From the NCBI GenBank assembly GCA_015146655.1, contig VKHL01000058.1, forward strand, positions 103,414 to 167,413: a stretch of 64,000 nucleotides of DNA, written 5' to 3'. Position numbers and translations under genes: made by a program. This stretch comes from Ochromonas danica. Lineage: Eukaryota > Sar > Chrysophyceae > Chromulinales > Chromulinaceae. Position 1 is the stretch's first letter. Each line of letters begins with the position of its first letter. Positions 54,165 to 63,882 of this stretch are shown in pieces. The notes beneath the pieces are model-generated. The model ran no database searches. It was not told the DNA's origin and was given only the letters and a program-made list of their open reading frames with translations.

Positions 54165-56146
54165 ATGGCATCAAAGGTGACTCCAGGCCAGGAAAATCTG
54201 AGTCCTCAGAAGCTTCGGTCAAAGTCTACCACGGCAGGTAAAGATGCTCACTCTGGGGAATGCTACAGGAGATCTGTATTTCTTATGCCTTTTTTTCGTC
54301 CTTTTTAGGGCAGGAGGTCTCTTTATTGACAGCGTCACCCTTCGCTTGGTTGACTTCGCCCAGTTGTTCTTTGGAGATGCTCAGCCCGTCGATGTCCTGC
54401 TCATTGTCTTCTCCACCACGCGGTCCTATGCACAGTACTCAGGAGGCAGTTTCACCCTCGAATGATGTTATCAACGATCTCTTAGCCTCTACCTTTTCTC
54501 CCTCTATGTTCTCACCTGAGGTTCCTCGGCCAGTAGCTAGTTCGGAGAAGCGACCAATGGATGGCAAGACTTCCTTCGCTCAAGGCCAACTCAACTCTTT
54601 CACCCTCTTCGACAACTCGGAGCTTTCTCCTTTGCCGGGAGAAACCATTATGTCTCTACATTCTATTATAACAGACCCTCTCTCTCTTGGTACTCGAAAA
54701 CCGCCGAGAAGCAAAAAGACTGATTCCACCCAGAAAGACACTATCGGTTCCGACGAAGAGGGCAACAAGAGGCTTTCTCTGATTAGAAACTTCAAGTCCA
54801 GCAACAAGTCTCAAGTCATAACGCCTGATAGCAGACAAGCTCCTGTTACTCGCACCTCTGCCAGTAGCTCGGGATCTTCGAGTGACCAAATTATCGTCAC
54901 TCCTGGTTCACAACTGAAGGAATCAGATCAAAAAGAGCCCACAAAAGAGTTCAATCTTCGACGAAACACTGGCAAGACAAGCTTTTCTATCACTGCAGCA
55001 ACAAAAGTGAGTGCCGCCTCAACAGCCGAAGAACCAGCTAACAAGCCCAAAGTTGCTTGCAAATGTAAAAAATCTCGATGTTTGAAGCTTTACTGCGACT
55101 GCTTTGCCATTTTGAACTACTGCAATCCTACTTATTGCAAATGTTCTCAATGTCATAACTCCAAGGATCATGAAGAAGCTCGCAATGAAGCCATCCGAAT
55201 TACAAAAGAGCGCAACTGTTATGCCTTTAAAGAGAAGATCACCGATCAAGTGGTCCATGTTGCTGGCTGCCATTGCAAGAACTCGCATTGTCTTAAGAAG
55301 TATTGCGAGTGCTTTACGGGGGGCGCTCTCTGCGGTGCGAATTGCAAATGCCAGTCCTGTGAGAATTTCTCTGGTTCCACGGAGCTCGCAAGAGTGCGCA
55401 GTCTTATGGCCTCTAGTGGTGGTTTTGTCAGCGATTCATCCCCTGTTGACCCTGAGAACCCATCCAATAGCAAGAAGAGGAAAGAGAGTCCAAACAGTGT
55501 GGCACTTGTTAGTCCGCCCCAGCCTCAAGGCCCCAGAACCAGTTCAACGAGCTCGTCAGCATATAAGTCGACTTACGCGCTGCGTGGTTCTTCTCGTAGC
55601 ATCGAGCCTTTAGTTGCGGAGCAATCGAGTGCAGAAAGAAGTAGTAGTCGACTAGCTAGCAGAGCTGCCATGGCAGCTGCCAAGAAGACTCCCCCTTCCT
55701 CTGCCACCAAGAAAGTGGCCTTTTCTTTGCCACCTCCTGGTCCTCCTGCTCTATCCTTGAGTAAAGCGAATCGTTCGAGAGACGACAAAAGAAGTCAATC
55801 GAGCAAAAGAGCGCGCCTCGACAAAGCTGAGAAGGAGGCGGAAGAGAGTCAAGATAATGATGAAATGGAGGTTGAAGATGCGCCAGAGACAACAAACGAC
55901 TGTGATGATGGTGTAGAAGATATTGAAGCAGAGACCACGGTTCGGTTCTTGGAGCTCAAGCATAAGAAGCCAGTGGAAATATTCAACTTCTTTGGTGAGG
56001 ATCTCCCTGCCATTCCAAAGGCTTCGTTCCTATTGTGTCTAGAGCACTTGACCAATAAAGAGATCTATACTGCTAGTCAAGTGAATATGATGTGGAGCCG
56101 TGCTGCCTTCGATGACGCACTTTGGGAATCCAATCCCGAGATATAA
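54165..56146 (+). CDS. CXC-domain (CRC) protein, LIN54/TSO1/tesmin family
   Basis: Exons 54165-54237 and 54309-56146 join through a split GGG codon to 636 residues. A Ser/Pro-rich N-terminus of about 270 residues with many SP sites is followed by the double Cys-rich domain: KVACKCKKSRCLKLYCDCFA at about 273, then GCHCKNSHCLKKYCECF at about 344, separated by the conserved R.... spacer (ARNEAIRITKERNCYAFKEK). In LIN54 each repeat binds zinc and reads the CHR element in the minor groove; the family is part of the DREAM/MuvB complex that controls cell-cycle genes. The C-terminus has an acidic region and a helix (VEIFNFFGEDLPAIPKASFL, then LTNKEIYTASQVNMMWSRA). Localisation nuclear, with basic signals such as SKKRK. 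Confidence 0.94.
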
Positions 56147-56436
56147 TGATCGACCAACTGTAATTACTGTTTCTTGGTGGTGTTGCATGTGGTGTTGCAA
56201 GTGTAACCAAATTCTTGTGGTGAAGTTTTCAATTAATGATGGTATTGAAGCATTTGAGATCCTTGTTAAGCCTTACATTCAATACTTTCTCTTCCTTCGC
56301 AATTCATCGCTCAATTAGTAGTCTATGGCAAAAGAAGGGAAAGAGGCACAACAAGGCTATGATGGTCGCAGTTCTAATCTACATATTCTGATACAGTATA
56401 CGATAGGTAGACAAGAGAAGTTGGCAATGAGGTAAT

Positions 56437-56892
56437 TTAGCAGGTGCCCTTGTAGGAGAAGTTGGGGGAGAAGCAGAGGTCACAGGTGGAGGTGCACTTG
56501 GAGGAATAAGAGCTGTACAGAGACAATGCCTTGGAGAAGTATGAGTCTTGAGACATTCCAGTGCAAGTGCCGTGCTTGGACCACTCATGACTCCAAAAGT
56601 CCTCATTCGTACCGGACTGGCAGGTGGGCCAATACTTCTGCATACCTGACAGAGTTGAAGAGGACAGCTTGGAGGTAGAAAAAGCCTCTGAAGTGCAAGA
56701 AGTGCATGAACTTTCAGGATCAGGCCATAAGCCATGAATGGAAATAAATCCACACGCGTTTTGTAAGGCCAGGACATACTCGGTAATGGAGCAGGATTTG
56801 GTCGAGGCATCAACAGTCACATTAGCTGGAATGGACGCCATGACAGCTGTCACACCAAGCACTAAAATGAAGAAAAAGGATAACGCAGTCAT
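56437..56892 (-). CDS. Short secreted RNase T2
   Basis: A single exon of 151 residues from the ATG at 56892, selected because it opens a signal peptide (MTALSFFFILVLGVTAVMAS). Both active-site blocks are present: CAS I ISIHGLWPD (His53) and CAS II FWSHEWSKHGTC (His107, Glu103). These cleave single-stranded RNA through 2',3'-cyclic intermediates in secretory compartments or outside the cell. Usual T2 enzymes have 200-250 residues; here the segment before CAS I (EYVLALQNACGFI) lacks about 20 residues of the WP..C region, and little follows CAS II apart from a Cys-rich tail (KCTSTCDLCFSPNFSYKGTC). It might be minimal yet active, or a decayed copy. It is divergent from FNTB by 240 bp. Confidence 0.85.
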   Translation of the reverse strand: MTALSFFFILVLGVTAVMASIPANVTVDASTKSCSITEYVLALQNACGFISIHGLWPDPESSCTSCTSEAFSTSKLSSSTLSGMQKYWPTCQSGTNEDFWSHEWSKHGTCTGMSQDSYFSKALSLYSSYSSKCTSTCDLCFSPNFSYKGTC

Positions 56893-57132
56893 GATTCGGA
56901 CAATTAATTCAGTTGTGCTAGTCGGGGAAGAGTCTTGAATTTCAATGTACCCACTCCGCATCTGTGGTGAATCTCTGCCCCACAGAGTGTTTTTCCTCAA
57001 GCATCGCGTTTATACTTCTGTGGAATGTCCATGGAAGTGCCATGGAATTGGTCATGAAGGCAAGTGACATGTGAATTAAATCGATAGAAATCGAGTTGTA
57101 CTAATTATATTTCACCACGTGATTTTGGATGA

Positions 57133-58527
57133 ATGGAAAACTTTGAAGGTCTCTGGTATGACACAGAAAATAAGAAAACTCGCACCTCTCTGGATCAATG
57201 CAGTTGTGAGATGGAGTGCTCCAAGTTTTTGCGGTCCTTCACTTGTTATGACGCCAACGCGTTGCGTAACTTCCAGCGAGGCGGTCTGATCAATGTGGAC
57301 CAAGAGATTCGTCTCTTGAAGTCTAAACACGCCTCCTACTTGAAGGATTACCTCACCAACCTGCCTGGCGGATTCATTTCGTTGGAAGCCAGTCGGCCGT
57401 GGATTCTCTACTGGATCCTTCATGCACTCTATCTTCTGGGACATGAGCCAGTCTTCTCGTATCCGCGCATCATCTCGACCTTGAAACATATTCAGAATGT
57501 TAGTGGTGGCTATGGAGGAGGCGCAGGGCATCTCTCTCAAGGCGCACCTAACTACGCCGCCGTCCTCTCTTTGTGCTCCATCGCCACAGAAGAGGCCTGG
57601 GCATCGATTGATCGACCTGCTATGTACAACTACTTCATGCGGATGAAGCAGCCTAATGGAGGCTTTTCTATCCATGAAGATGGAGAAGTGGATTCTCGGT
57701 CAACCTACACAATCATCGCCATCGCTCGCTTGCTCAATATTCTCACTGATGAAATGCAAGAAAAGACTGCTGATTTCTTGTTGTCCTGTCAAACCTATGA
57801 AGGAGGGTTTGGAGGCGAACCCGGTAATGAGGCGCATGGTGGGTACAACTTCTGTGCTTTGGCAGCGTTGCTCATTCTGAAGCAAGCGCATCGGTGCGAT
57901 CTCTTTGCCTTGGAGAATTGGCTGTTGAGAAGGCAAGGTCGATTAGAAGGTGCTTTTCAAGGGCGCACCAATAAATTGGTTGACTCGTGTTATTCGTTTT
58001 GGCAGGGTGCAGCGATGGCAATGGTGGAGGTGGTGCGGCGAGGAGGAGACGATCTCTATGATCTCGACCTCTTTCTTCACAGCGAGACTAATCCCTCGAC
58101 CTTTTCACCTGATCTAGATGATGATGTTGAGGATGATGAAGCGGTTGCTCCAACGGCGGTCTTGCGTGAGATGACTGAGATGAGTGGTGTGCTGCCCTTC
58201 AACCAGCAGGCCTTGCAGCGCTATGTGCTCCACTGCGCTCAAGCAATTGAGACAGGCGGTATGCGTGATAAGCCCGGCAAGTCCAGAGACTTTTATCACA
58301 CCTGCTACTCACTTAGCGGTCTATCCATCGCGCAGCATGGCCTAGCGGTTGGCGGTGACGGCTGCGGACCACATGTCTTTGGCGATGCCGATAACCTACT
58401 AGCACCAACTTCTATCGTTTATAACATAGGCTTGTCGCAGCTCAAGCGTTCACTCGACTACTTCTCTGCACTTTCAAATAATCACCAGCAGTTAGTGGAG
58501 GCCTTCGAGTCGCGAACCAATAATTAA
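57133..58527 (+). CDS. FNTB: Protein farnesyltransferase subunit beta
   Basis: An intronless frame of 464 residues. The alpha-alpha barrel repeats are clear: LEASRPWILYWILHALYLLG, HIQNVSGGYGGGAGHLSQGA, MRMKQPNGGFSIHEDGEVDS, LLSCQTYEGGFGGEPGNEAH, RRQGRLEGAFQGRTNKLVDS, and DFYHTCYSLSGLSIAQHG. The zinc ligands are visible in order: Asp in the VDSRSTY block, Cys in LVDSCYSFWQG or the following block, and His in FYHTCYSLSG. SRPWILYWILH identifies farnesyl rather than geranylgeranyl type. With the alpha subunit it attaches farnesyl to CaaX proteins such as Ras and Rheb in the cytosol. An acidic insert (SPDLDDDVEDDEAVAP) lies before the last helices. A CACGTG E-box is at 57116-57121, 12 bp before the ATG. 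Confidence 0.96.
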   Translation: MENFEGLWYDTENKKTRTSLDQCSCEMECSKFLRSFTCYDANALRNFQRGGLINVDQEIRLLKSKHASYLKDYLTNLPGGFISLEASRPWILYWILHALYLLGHEPVFSYPRIISTLKHIQNVSGGYGGGAGHLSQGAPNYAAVLSLCSIATEEAWASIDRPAMYNYFMRMKQPNGGFSIHEDGEVDSRSTYTIIAIARLLNILTDEMQEKTADFLLSCQTYEGGFGGEPGNEAHGGYNFCALAALLILKQAHRCDLFALENWLLRRQGRLEGAFQGRTNKLVDSCYSFWQGAAMAMVEVVRRGGDDLYDLDLFLHSETNPSTFSPDLDDDVEDDEAVAPTAVLREMTEMSGVLPFNQQALQRYVLHCAQAIETGGMRDKPGKSRDFYHTCYSLSGLSIAQHGLAVGGDGCGPHVFGDADNLLAPTSIVYNIGLSQLKRSLDYFSALSNNHQQLVEAFESRTNN

Positions 58528-58604
58528 ATTTAAACGTCTACTTCCTAATTAGTTTGCAACGAGTCAGATATGAAGGGTGGGGGAGGGAGAGATGGGCAGG
58601 CACA

Positions 58605-59528
58605 CTAGCACGCCAGCGCAAAGTAAAGAGGTACATCAGCTTTCTTGGAAAGATTCTCCATGTATCGTTGGAGTTTTGTGGGGAAAACGAGACCCTTGAC
58701 GAGAGTCATCGATCTCAATCGCGCCCACAGTTCGATATCATCGAGGCAGAACCCTCCCTCCGTGCAGTAGTCTTCACAATATATCAAGTCGTCCAACTCC
58801 TTGAGGGCTGTGGCAGCTTCATCCTTTAGCTTCAGCGAAACAACAAAGCCTTCATTATAAAGCGCCCAGCGCTGTTCGGCAGCCAGTTGCTCCTTCCAGA
58901 AGGCTTTCTCATAAGGCGGTAAGGGGTGGTTGCGAATGTAAGCATCCTTCGCATCGCGCGTGGAAAACTCTGGCAACAAGGTCTGCATGTATCGAGGACG
59001 TTGCAGTAAGTGAGTGAGTTCGGTATATTTTGCTTGCCAATTGCGCAGGTCTTGTCGATGACTAGCAGGCGCGAATTGATTGATGGGTCCAAAGTCGGGA
59101 TCCGAGTCGATGCGGGCGATGATATCCAAACTCTCCGGCATGAGAATGTTCTTCGCCTTCACTTCGAAAATCGGTGCAATTTTCTTGCCTACCAGGCGCG
59201 TGGGAGTATCCACGTCATCATTGGCCATGAAGAACAGCTCGTGTTTGATGTTCTTGAGGCCCAGAGCCAGTCGAACTCGCGCACAAAACGGGCAATGATC
59301 ATAGAGGTAGAGGCGAGGGAGGGGTTGGAGAACGACACGTGGTGGCAAGGTGTTATCACTTTCAAGACCCTCTTGGTTCATTCTCCATCGCTGATGTCCT
59401 CTGACAGCTTCTCCTCCATTGACAGCAATGACGCGCTGGACTACAGTGGTGGACGAGGGAAATGTGAAAGCAACAGCAACACAAGCTGCACCCAAGAGTA
59501 GCAGGGCAACTGTTAACAGCAGATTCAT
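58605..59528 (-). CDS. Glutaredoxin 2-like (Grx2/GST-fold) protein, probably plastid-targeted
   Basis: An intronless frame of 307 residues. The signal peptide (MNLLLTVALLLLGAACVAVA) is followed by FTFPSSTTVVQR, a Phe-first transit sequence. The mature part is a thioredoxin fold with LYLYDHCPFCARVRLALGLK (redox CPFC) and the GST-like contacts GKKIAPIFEV, MPESLDIIARID, then an all-helical C-terminal domain. The block 'ALGLKNIKHEL...NDD..TPTRLVGKK..P' is that of bacterial GrxB/Grx2. It reduces glutathione mixed disulfides or proteins; in the plastid it could protect enzymes from oxidation. The C-terminal helix ends with PLYFALAC. Neighbours are FNTB (convergent) and a gene-free stretch. Confidence 0.93.
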   Translation of the reverse strand: MNLLLTVALLLLGAACVAVAFTFPSSTTVVQRVIAVNGGEAVRGHQRWRMNQEGLESDNTLPPRVVLQPLPRLYLYDHCPFCARVRLALGLKNIKHELFFMANDDVDTPTRLVGKKIAPIFEVKAKNILMPESLDIIARIDSDPDFGPINQFAPASHRQDLRNWQAKYTELTHLLQRPRYMQTLLPEFSTRDAKDAYIRNHPLPPYEKAFWKEQLAAEQRWALYNEGFVVSLKLKDEAATALKELDDLIYCEDYCTEGGFCLDDIELWARLRSMTLVKGLVFPTKLQRYMENLSKKADVPLYFALAC

Positions 59529-60162
59529 AGTGAAAGCAATCCTTTAACTCCGATAGCCAACGAAAGGAATTCCAATTTTCGATAGTATAGTATATCACAG
59601 GTACTGTAGTAGTCTATTGGCCGAGGAATGAGTTGAGGCTGCAGCGTGGTGACGAAGTCAGAAGTCAGAAGTGAAGAAACAGTTTCTCGCCACAAACTCC
59701 AACAAAGTAGACTAAAGGTCGTTCTTCTTGCCCTCTCTGTGACACTTCAATACAGATTTTCAATGAGAAGAAGACTCAATATGTCTCACATTTCCTTTCA
59801 AATAGGATATTTTGAATTCTCTAGAGTTGAATTTTGCATTGACTGTCGTTATGTTAAGCTCCTTAACTTCACCAGAAATTGGGCAACGTACGCACGGGCA
59901 CTATTATTAGTGTGCGTGGTCTCTGTGGGTGGCGAGGGTTGCAGTGCAAGGAAGAGAGAGAAAGACAACCACTTGATCTGATCAATTAACACGAAGCAAC
60001 ACGAAGCAACAGCCGCCTAGAGGGAGGAAAACCAAGTCAGACTTAGAAGAATCCTTCCTTCTTATTATTGAAATACTATCTACTCGGATCTTTCTTGGGG
60101 ACTGCAGTTGATAATAATCTATTTCTTCCTCGTTCTATACATTCTTGACAGAGAGTGGAGAA
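59529..60162. other. Divergent promoter region of the Grx2-like and bZIP-PAS genes
   Basis: 634 bp. A frame of 111 residues (59646-59981) has no recognisable feature and no coding look. CACGAAGCAA occurs twice in tandem at 59990-60008. TAGTAGTCTA lies at 59607-59616. Confidence 0.5.
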
Positions 60163-62095
60163 ATGACAGGAGAACCAACAGGCTTGGCAGACTATGACCG
60201 AGCTATCTTTCAAGCCCTCGTAAATGAAGGGAAGCATCTAAAGGTGAGCGGACTTGTCAACTTTGCCGCGTCTACAGTTCCTGTATTTGACAATCAATTG
60301 CCCATCCTCTCTCTCTAGGCGCTCAGTGCGCGGAAACCTGCTTTACTCTATAATGGTGAGGAATTTTAGAGAATTATCATACTCTCTCGTGCAGGTGTTG
60401 ATTTGTGTCTGTCTGTCCCTCAGAAAAAGAGTTACGCGACGCAGCGCATGCCGAGGTCGCGCACTCCACAGGCCATGAATTTGACGAAACTCACGATAAG
60501 ATTTCTAGAAAGAGAAAGAATCTTAATGCTGATGAAAAAGCACGACAAAGGTGTGTGTTCTTCCATTATTCTCAGCTTTTTTCTTCCACTCATTTCATTT
60601 CAATTTGCTCTGTGGTGGTCTGTGGTGGTGGTGGTGATTTGGGCATTGGCTGTTGCTGTTGATTTAGTCGTGATCGTAATCGAGAACACGCCAAAAATAC
60701 TAGACTTCGCAAAAAAGCTTATGTGGTGAAATTGAAGGAATTGGTTGATGACATGACTCGTCAAAAGAACCTGGAAGAACAGGAAAGACGGAACTTTGGC
60801 GAGCGAATCCTCACAAATGTTTGTGGTCGCTTCTCCTGTTTTTGTGGTTGTTCTTCGCTAATGAATGTTGTTTTAGGATGCCTCGAAGCGGCAAAGCGTG
60901 TTACTCTTCTTGAGTTATCGAGCGAGTAACTGCCAGGATGCGTCGAAATGGGAGAACATTATGGACAATGATTTCAGCTTCGCTTTGCCAATCACTCCAT
61001 ATCGAACCTTCCTGAAGGCTGATGTTAGAGGTAGTAGTCGTGTATTGAGTGGCGTGGAGGGCATGATGCGCGATGCTGCTTCGATAATGCTCATGGTTCA
61101 GAATATCGGACAAGGGACTGAGGCTTGGAGAGATGCTTTGCTGAAGTCAGTGACCGTTTGATTTCTTCTTATCTCTTGACGTGATTTAATCGGCAAATGT
61201 GGTGTCTATGTACTGTAGTAATGGCGACGATTGCAAGTTTACTTATCATGTTGCACGTGATGATATTTTGGTTGCGGGCGATCTGGTCATGTGCAGGTAT
61301 TTGCTAAAGATCGATGTTTCGCGTCGTTTGGGGGGAGATCTGCAAGCTTGCTATCAGCCGGGCATGCTACAATGCAAGTTTAATCCGAGCACCAACAAGC
61401 TATCTCACGTGGATATGGTCTTCGACGTTATGGGTTTCATGCAGCAATTGCAGGTATGGTGTTGATAATCCGCGTGCTTTGTCTCTTCGCTAAGTTGTGG
61501 TTTGATCTTTCGATGGTTTTCAGCGCACTGGTGCAATCTTACCCGAGCACAGTATTGTGCCAAATACCTTGGAAATGGCATTGCAACCTAGCAATGAACC
61601 GCGAGCTGTTATGAAAGCTGTGGGGGGAAGCTTTGCCATGCTGCACGTCAATCTGGCGTGGACTCAACTGACAGGCTTGCCGCAGGTTCGTAAAGCTATT
61701 ATTTACTGTTTTCGTGCCCCCATGACCAGTCGTCTTTGTGCGTGTAGAGTGAAGCAGAAGGTCGATCTTTTCAGAATTTCGCCAACATGTTCACCCCCAC
61801 CGTTGATATCCTAATGGCAGTGGCCAATGGTTGCACGGCTGGCAAAGCTGGCAGCGCTCTCGTGCCTTTACATGCCATGCGCAATACACAAAGCCAAACC
61901 CAGCAGTTGGGATATATTAAGGTGAGTAGCTGCCATCTATGTTTTGATCTGTGAGCCAGAAACTAATGACTGTACTCCGTGATTATGCTTATTATGTAGA
62001 TGATTCCACTCTCTGCAGACTTGGAGAATGCGTCACACATTCTAGTTATTTTCTTAGTCGTGGACGAACCTCAGACCAAGGAATCATCACGCTAG
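60163..62095 (+). CDS. bZIP-PAS transcription factor
   Basis: Nine exons, 60163-60243, 60319-60355, 60424-60550, 60668-60818, 60877-61145, 61219-61453, 61524-61685, 61748-61921 and 62000-62095, give 443 residues with all phases consistent. The bZIP is at 83-135: SRDRNREHAKNTRLRKKAYV has the invariant Asn86 and Arg94 (N-x7-R), followed by a short Leu zipper. The middle region (VAGDLVMCRYLLKIDVS, then LSHVDMVFDVMGFMQQLQ) is the conserved block seen in the bZIP-PAS family of stramenopiles. The PAS fold is at about 315-410 (AVMKAVGGSFAMLHVNLAWT, then QLTGLPQSEAEGRSFQNFAN). It lacks the LOV cysteine motif, so it is not an aureochrome. Such factors sense an unknown ligand or redox cue and bind ACGT-core DNA in the nucleus. 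Confidence 0.88.
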
Positions 62096-62197
62096 ATATT
62101 CTTCTTTCTTTATATTTCGAATGCCTTGTAAATAGCAGAAGACTAGGCAATCCTAATCCTCAATGTGTAATATATTGTCACAGATGCTAGAGAGAGA

Positions 62198-63089
62198 TTA
62201 CTTCTTGCTCCCGCCTCCGAACATGCTGGAAAACCCTGTTGAAGACTCGCTTCTTTGGTCTTTAGTAGCAAAAACATTCATCGATGAAGTTGAGTTGGAA
62301 GACGAACCCTTCCCGCTGCCCATGATTCCCGTGCCGCTGCTGCTGCTGTTGTTCTTCTTCTGACACTTCTCGCAGGAGGCCTTGACGTTGTCGTGGACGT
62401 AGAAGCAAGGGTAACAGATGCCCAGGGAACGAAAGAATGTGATGACAATCTTCCGAGCGAAGGGAATATAGGAGATGGAATACCAACAACCAGCCAGGAT
62501 CTCCACCAGCAACAAGAAGAGGACGAGGAACACATTCTGCTTGAGCAGCGCCACGACGAAGACGATAATTATCATGAGCAGATAAAAGCCCGTGGACCAG
62601 CGACGAGTGGGCAGCCACATCTTGCGGCACTGAGCACGAGGGCCGAGCAAGAATCCCGTGGCGCACAGAGCTGGTCAGCACAACCACGTGGCGTTAAAAT
62701 CCTTAGCGAATATCAACCAAAGGGAAAGGGAAGATTCTCACCAAGAACGTTGCCGAAGACGTAGAGCACAGCGAAGATGCGGATGTTGTCGGAACTCGTG
62801 CCGCCGAAGAGCACCAAGGTGCCAATCAACGAGAGGATAAAGCCAATTGCCGAGCAAGCCACGTAGCCAATAATTCTATTACATTGTGATTCATTCCTTC
62901 CCTTGTGAGTGCAGGGTAATGGCAGTGCGTCTCTCAAGAGGGAGGATACCTGTGTTTGTAGGAAAGATTGGGACAAATCTGAGCGAAGGCGGAGTCATCT
63001 TGGAAGGTGTTTGGAAGAATTGAATTCGATTCCGAACTTCCACCTCCTCCTAAGAACCCAGTAGATTTATTACTACCTCCACCAAACAT
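62198..63089 (-). CDS. SFT2-like vesicle transport protein
   Basis: Three exons, 62950-63089, 62742-62875 and 62198-62670, give 248 residues from the Met at 63089 (MFGGGSNKSTGFLGGGGSS). The frame is open further upstream to an acceptor-like site at about 63169, so another 5' exon is possible. Four hydrophobic helices follow: IIGYVACSAIGFILSLIGTL, IRIFAVLYVFGNVLALCATG, GFYLLMIIIVFVVALL, and VFLVLFLLLVEILAGCW, then YSISYIPFARK. These are SFT2 family features (YKTRIIGF-type start, WYSLSYIP end). SFT2 helps endosome-to-Golgi vesicle fusion. The C-terminal tail is unusual: CYPCFYVHDNVKASCEKC, a CxxC(x)10CxxC pattern, followed by Ser/Gly-rich sequence. Confidence 0.9.
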
Positions 63090-63183
63090 GGCAACAATCC
63101 TCTCGAGCACTCCGCGAAAGGATTTCAAAGCATGCCATTGGATTGGATCGCCACCCAGCCAAATCTACAGATTCCCAGACTAA

Positions 63184-63805
63184 ATGATTGTGTTGCGTGG
63201 GAGTGGTCCAGTGAAGAATGAACGAATGAATGAGAAGGAAGCAAATTTCTTGTGGAAGATGGAAAGAGAAGGTATTTTTGAGATCAAGGAGTTTATAGAT
63301 GATGAAGGACATGAGACTGGATCGAATGAAGTGGTAGATATCACCAAAGAGCTGGAGTTCTTTGAGAAACTAGCGAAAGCACATGAGATGCAACAAAAAG
63401 CGGAGGCCAGCAGGCAGCAGCAACAACAACAACAGCAGACTTCGTCCTCCTCTTCTGCCGCTTCTTCCTCACTAGAGCCTACGAATGCGAGCTTGCTTGC
63501 TTCATCGTCGTCTTCTCTCCCCTCAGTACAACATGTTCGTTCATCTGTTGTCTCTCTTCTCATACTTGATGATTAAAATGTGTTGCATGCAATTGATTCT
63601 GTTGTGTCAGGACGAGGCAGACTTCATTCGAGAGCTGTCTCTGTTAGCTGATCAATCTGAGAGCCACGAGAGAGAAGAGGGGGAGGGGGACATCATGGAC
63701 GTGCTGGAGCGTCTGGACAGACAGCAGCGAAGTCGACAGCCTCAGCAGAGCTCGGGCTGGAAGAAAGGCTTCCTTGCTGCTGACAAAGGCAGCAAGAAGG
63801 TTTAG
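63184..63805 (+). CDS. Uncharacterised Gln/Ser-rich protein
   Basis: Exons 63184-63534 and 63611-63805 join in phase 0 to 181 residues (donor GTTCGT, also used at 16645 and 61686). The N-terminal part is acidic and helical (NEKEANFLWKMEREGIFEIK, then VVDITKELEFFEKLAKAHEM), followed by a Gln run and Ser/Ala-rich linker, then acidic DEADFIRELSLLADQ and a basic C-terminus (SSGWKKGFLAADKGSKKV). No domain is recognised. Both exons read like protein and are conserved in frame across the splice, which supports a real gene. It starts 95 bp from SFT2 on the other strand. A longer gene with 5' exons overlapping SFT2 is unlikely. Confidence 0.6.
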
Positions 63806-63882
63806 ATAGTAGGCAATAGAAAGGTTTTCTATTCTCTCTTCTAATTCTGTACAAAGTTCAAGAGTTTACAGTTTTTACAATT

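Noticed and set aside
59646-59981. 111-residue frame in the Grx2/bZIP-PAS gap
   Set aside because: No domain, unlike composition, no splice-supported extension; lies in a divergent promoter region.
62393-62764. 123-residue plus-strand frame antisense to SFT2
   Set aside because: No features; SFT2 motifs and splice sites explain the region.
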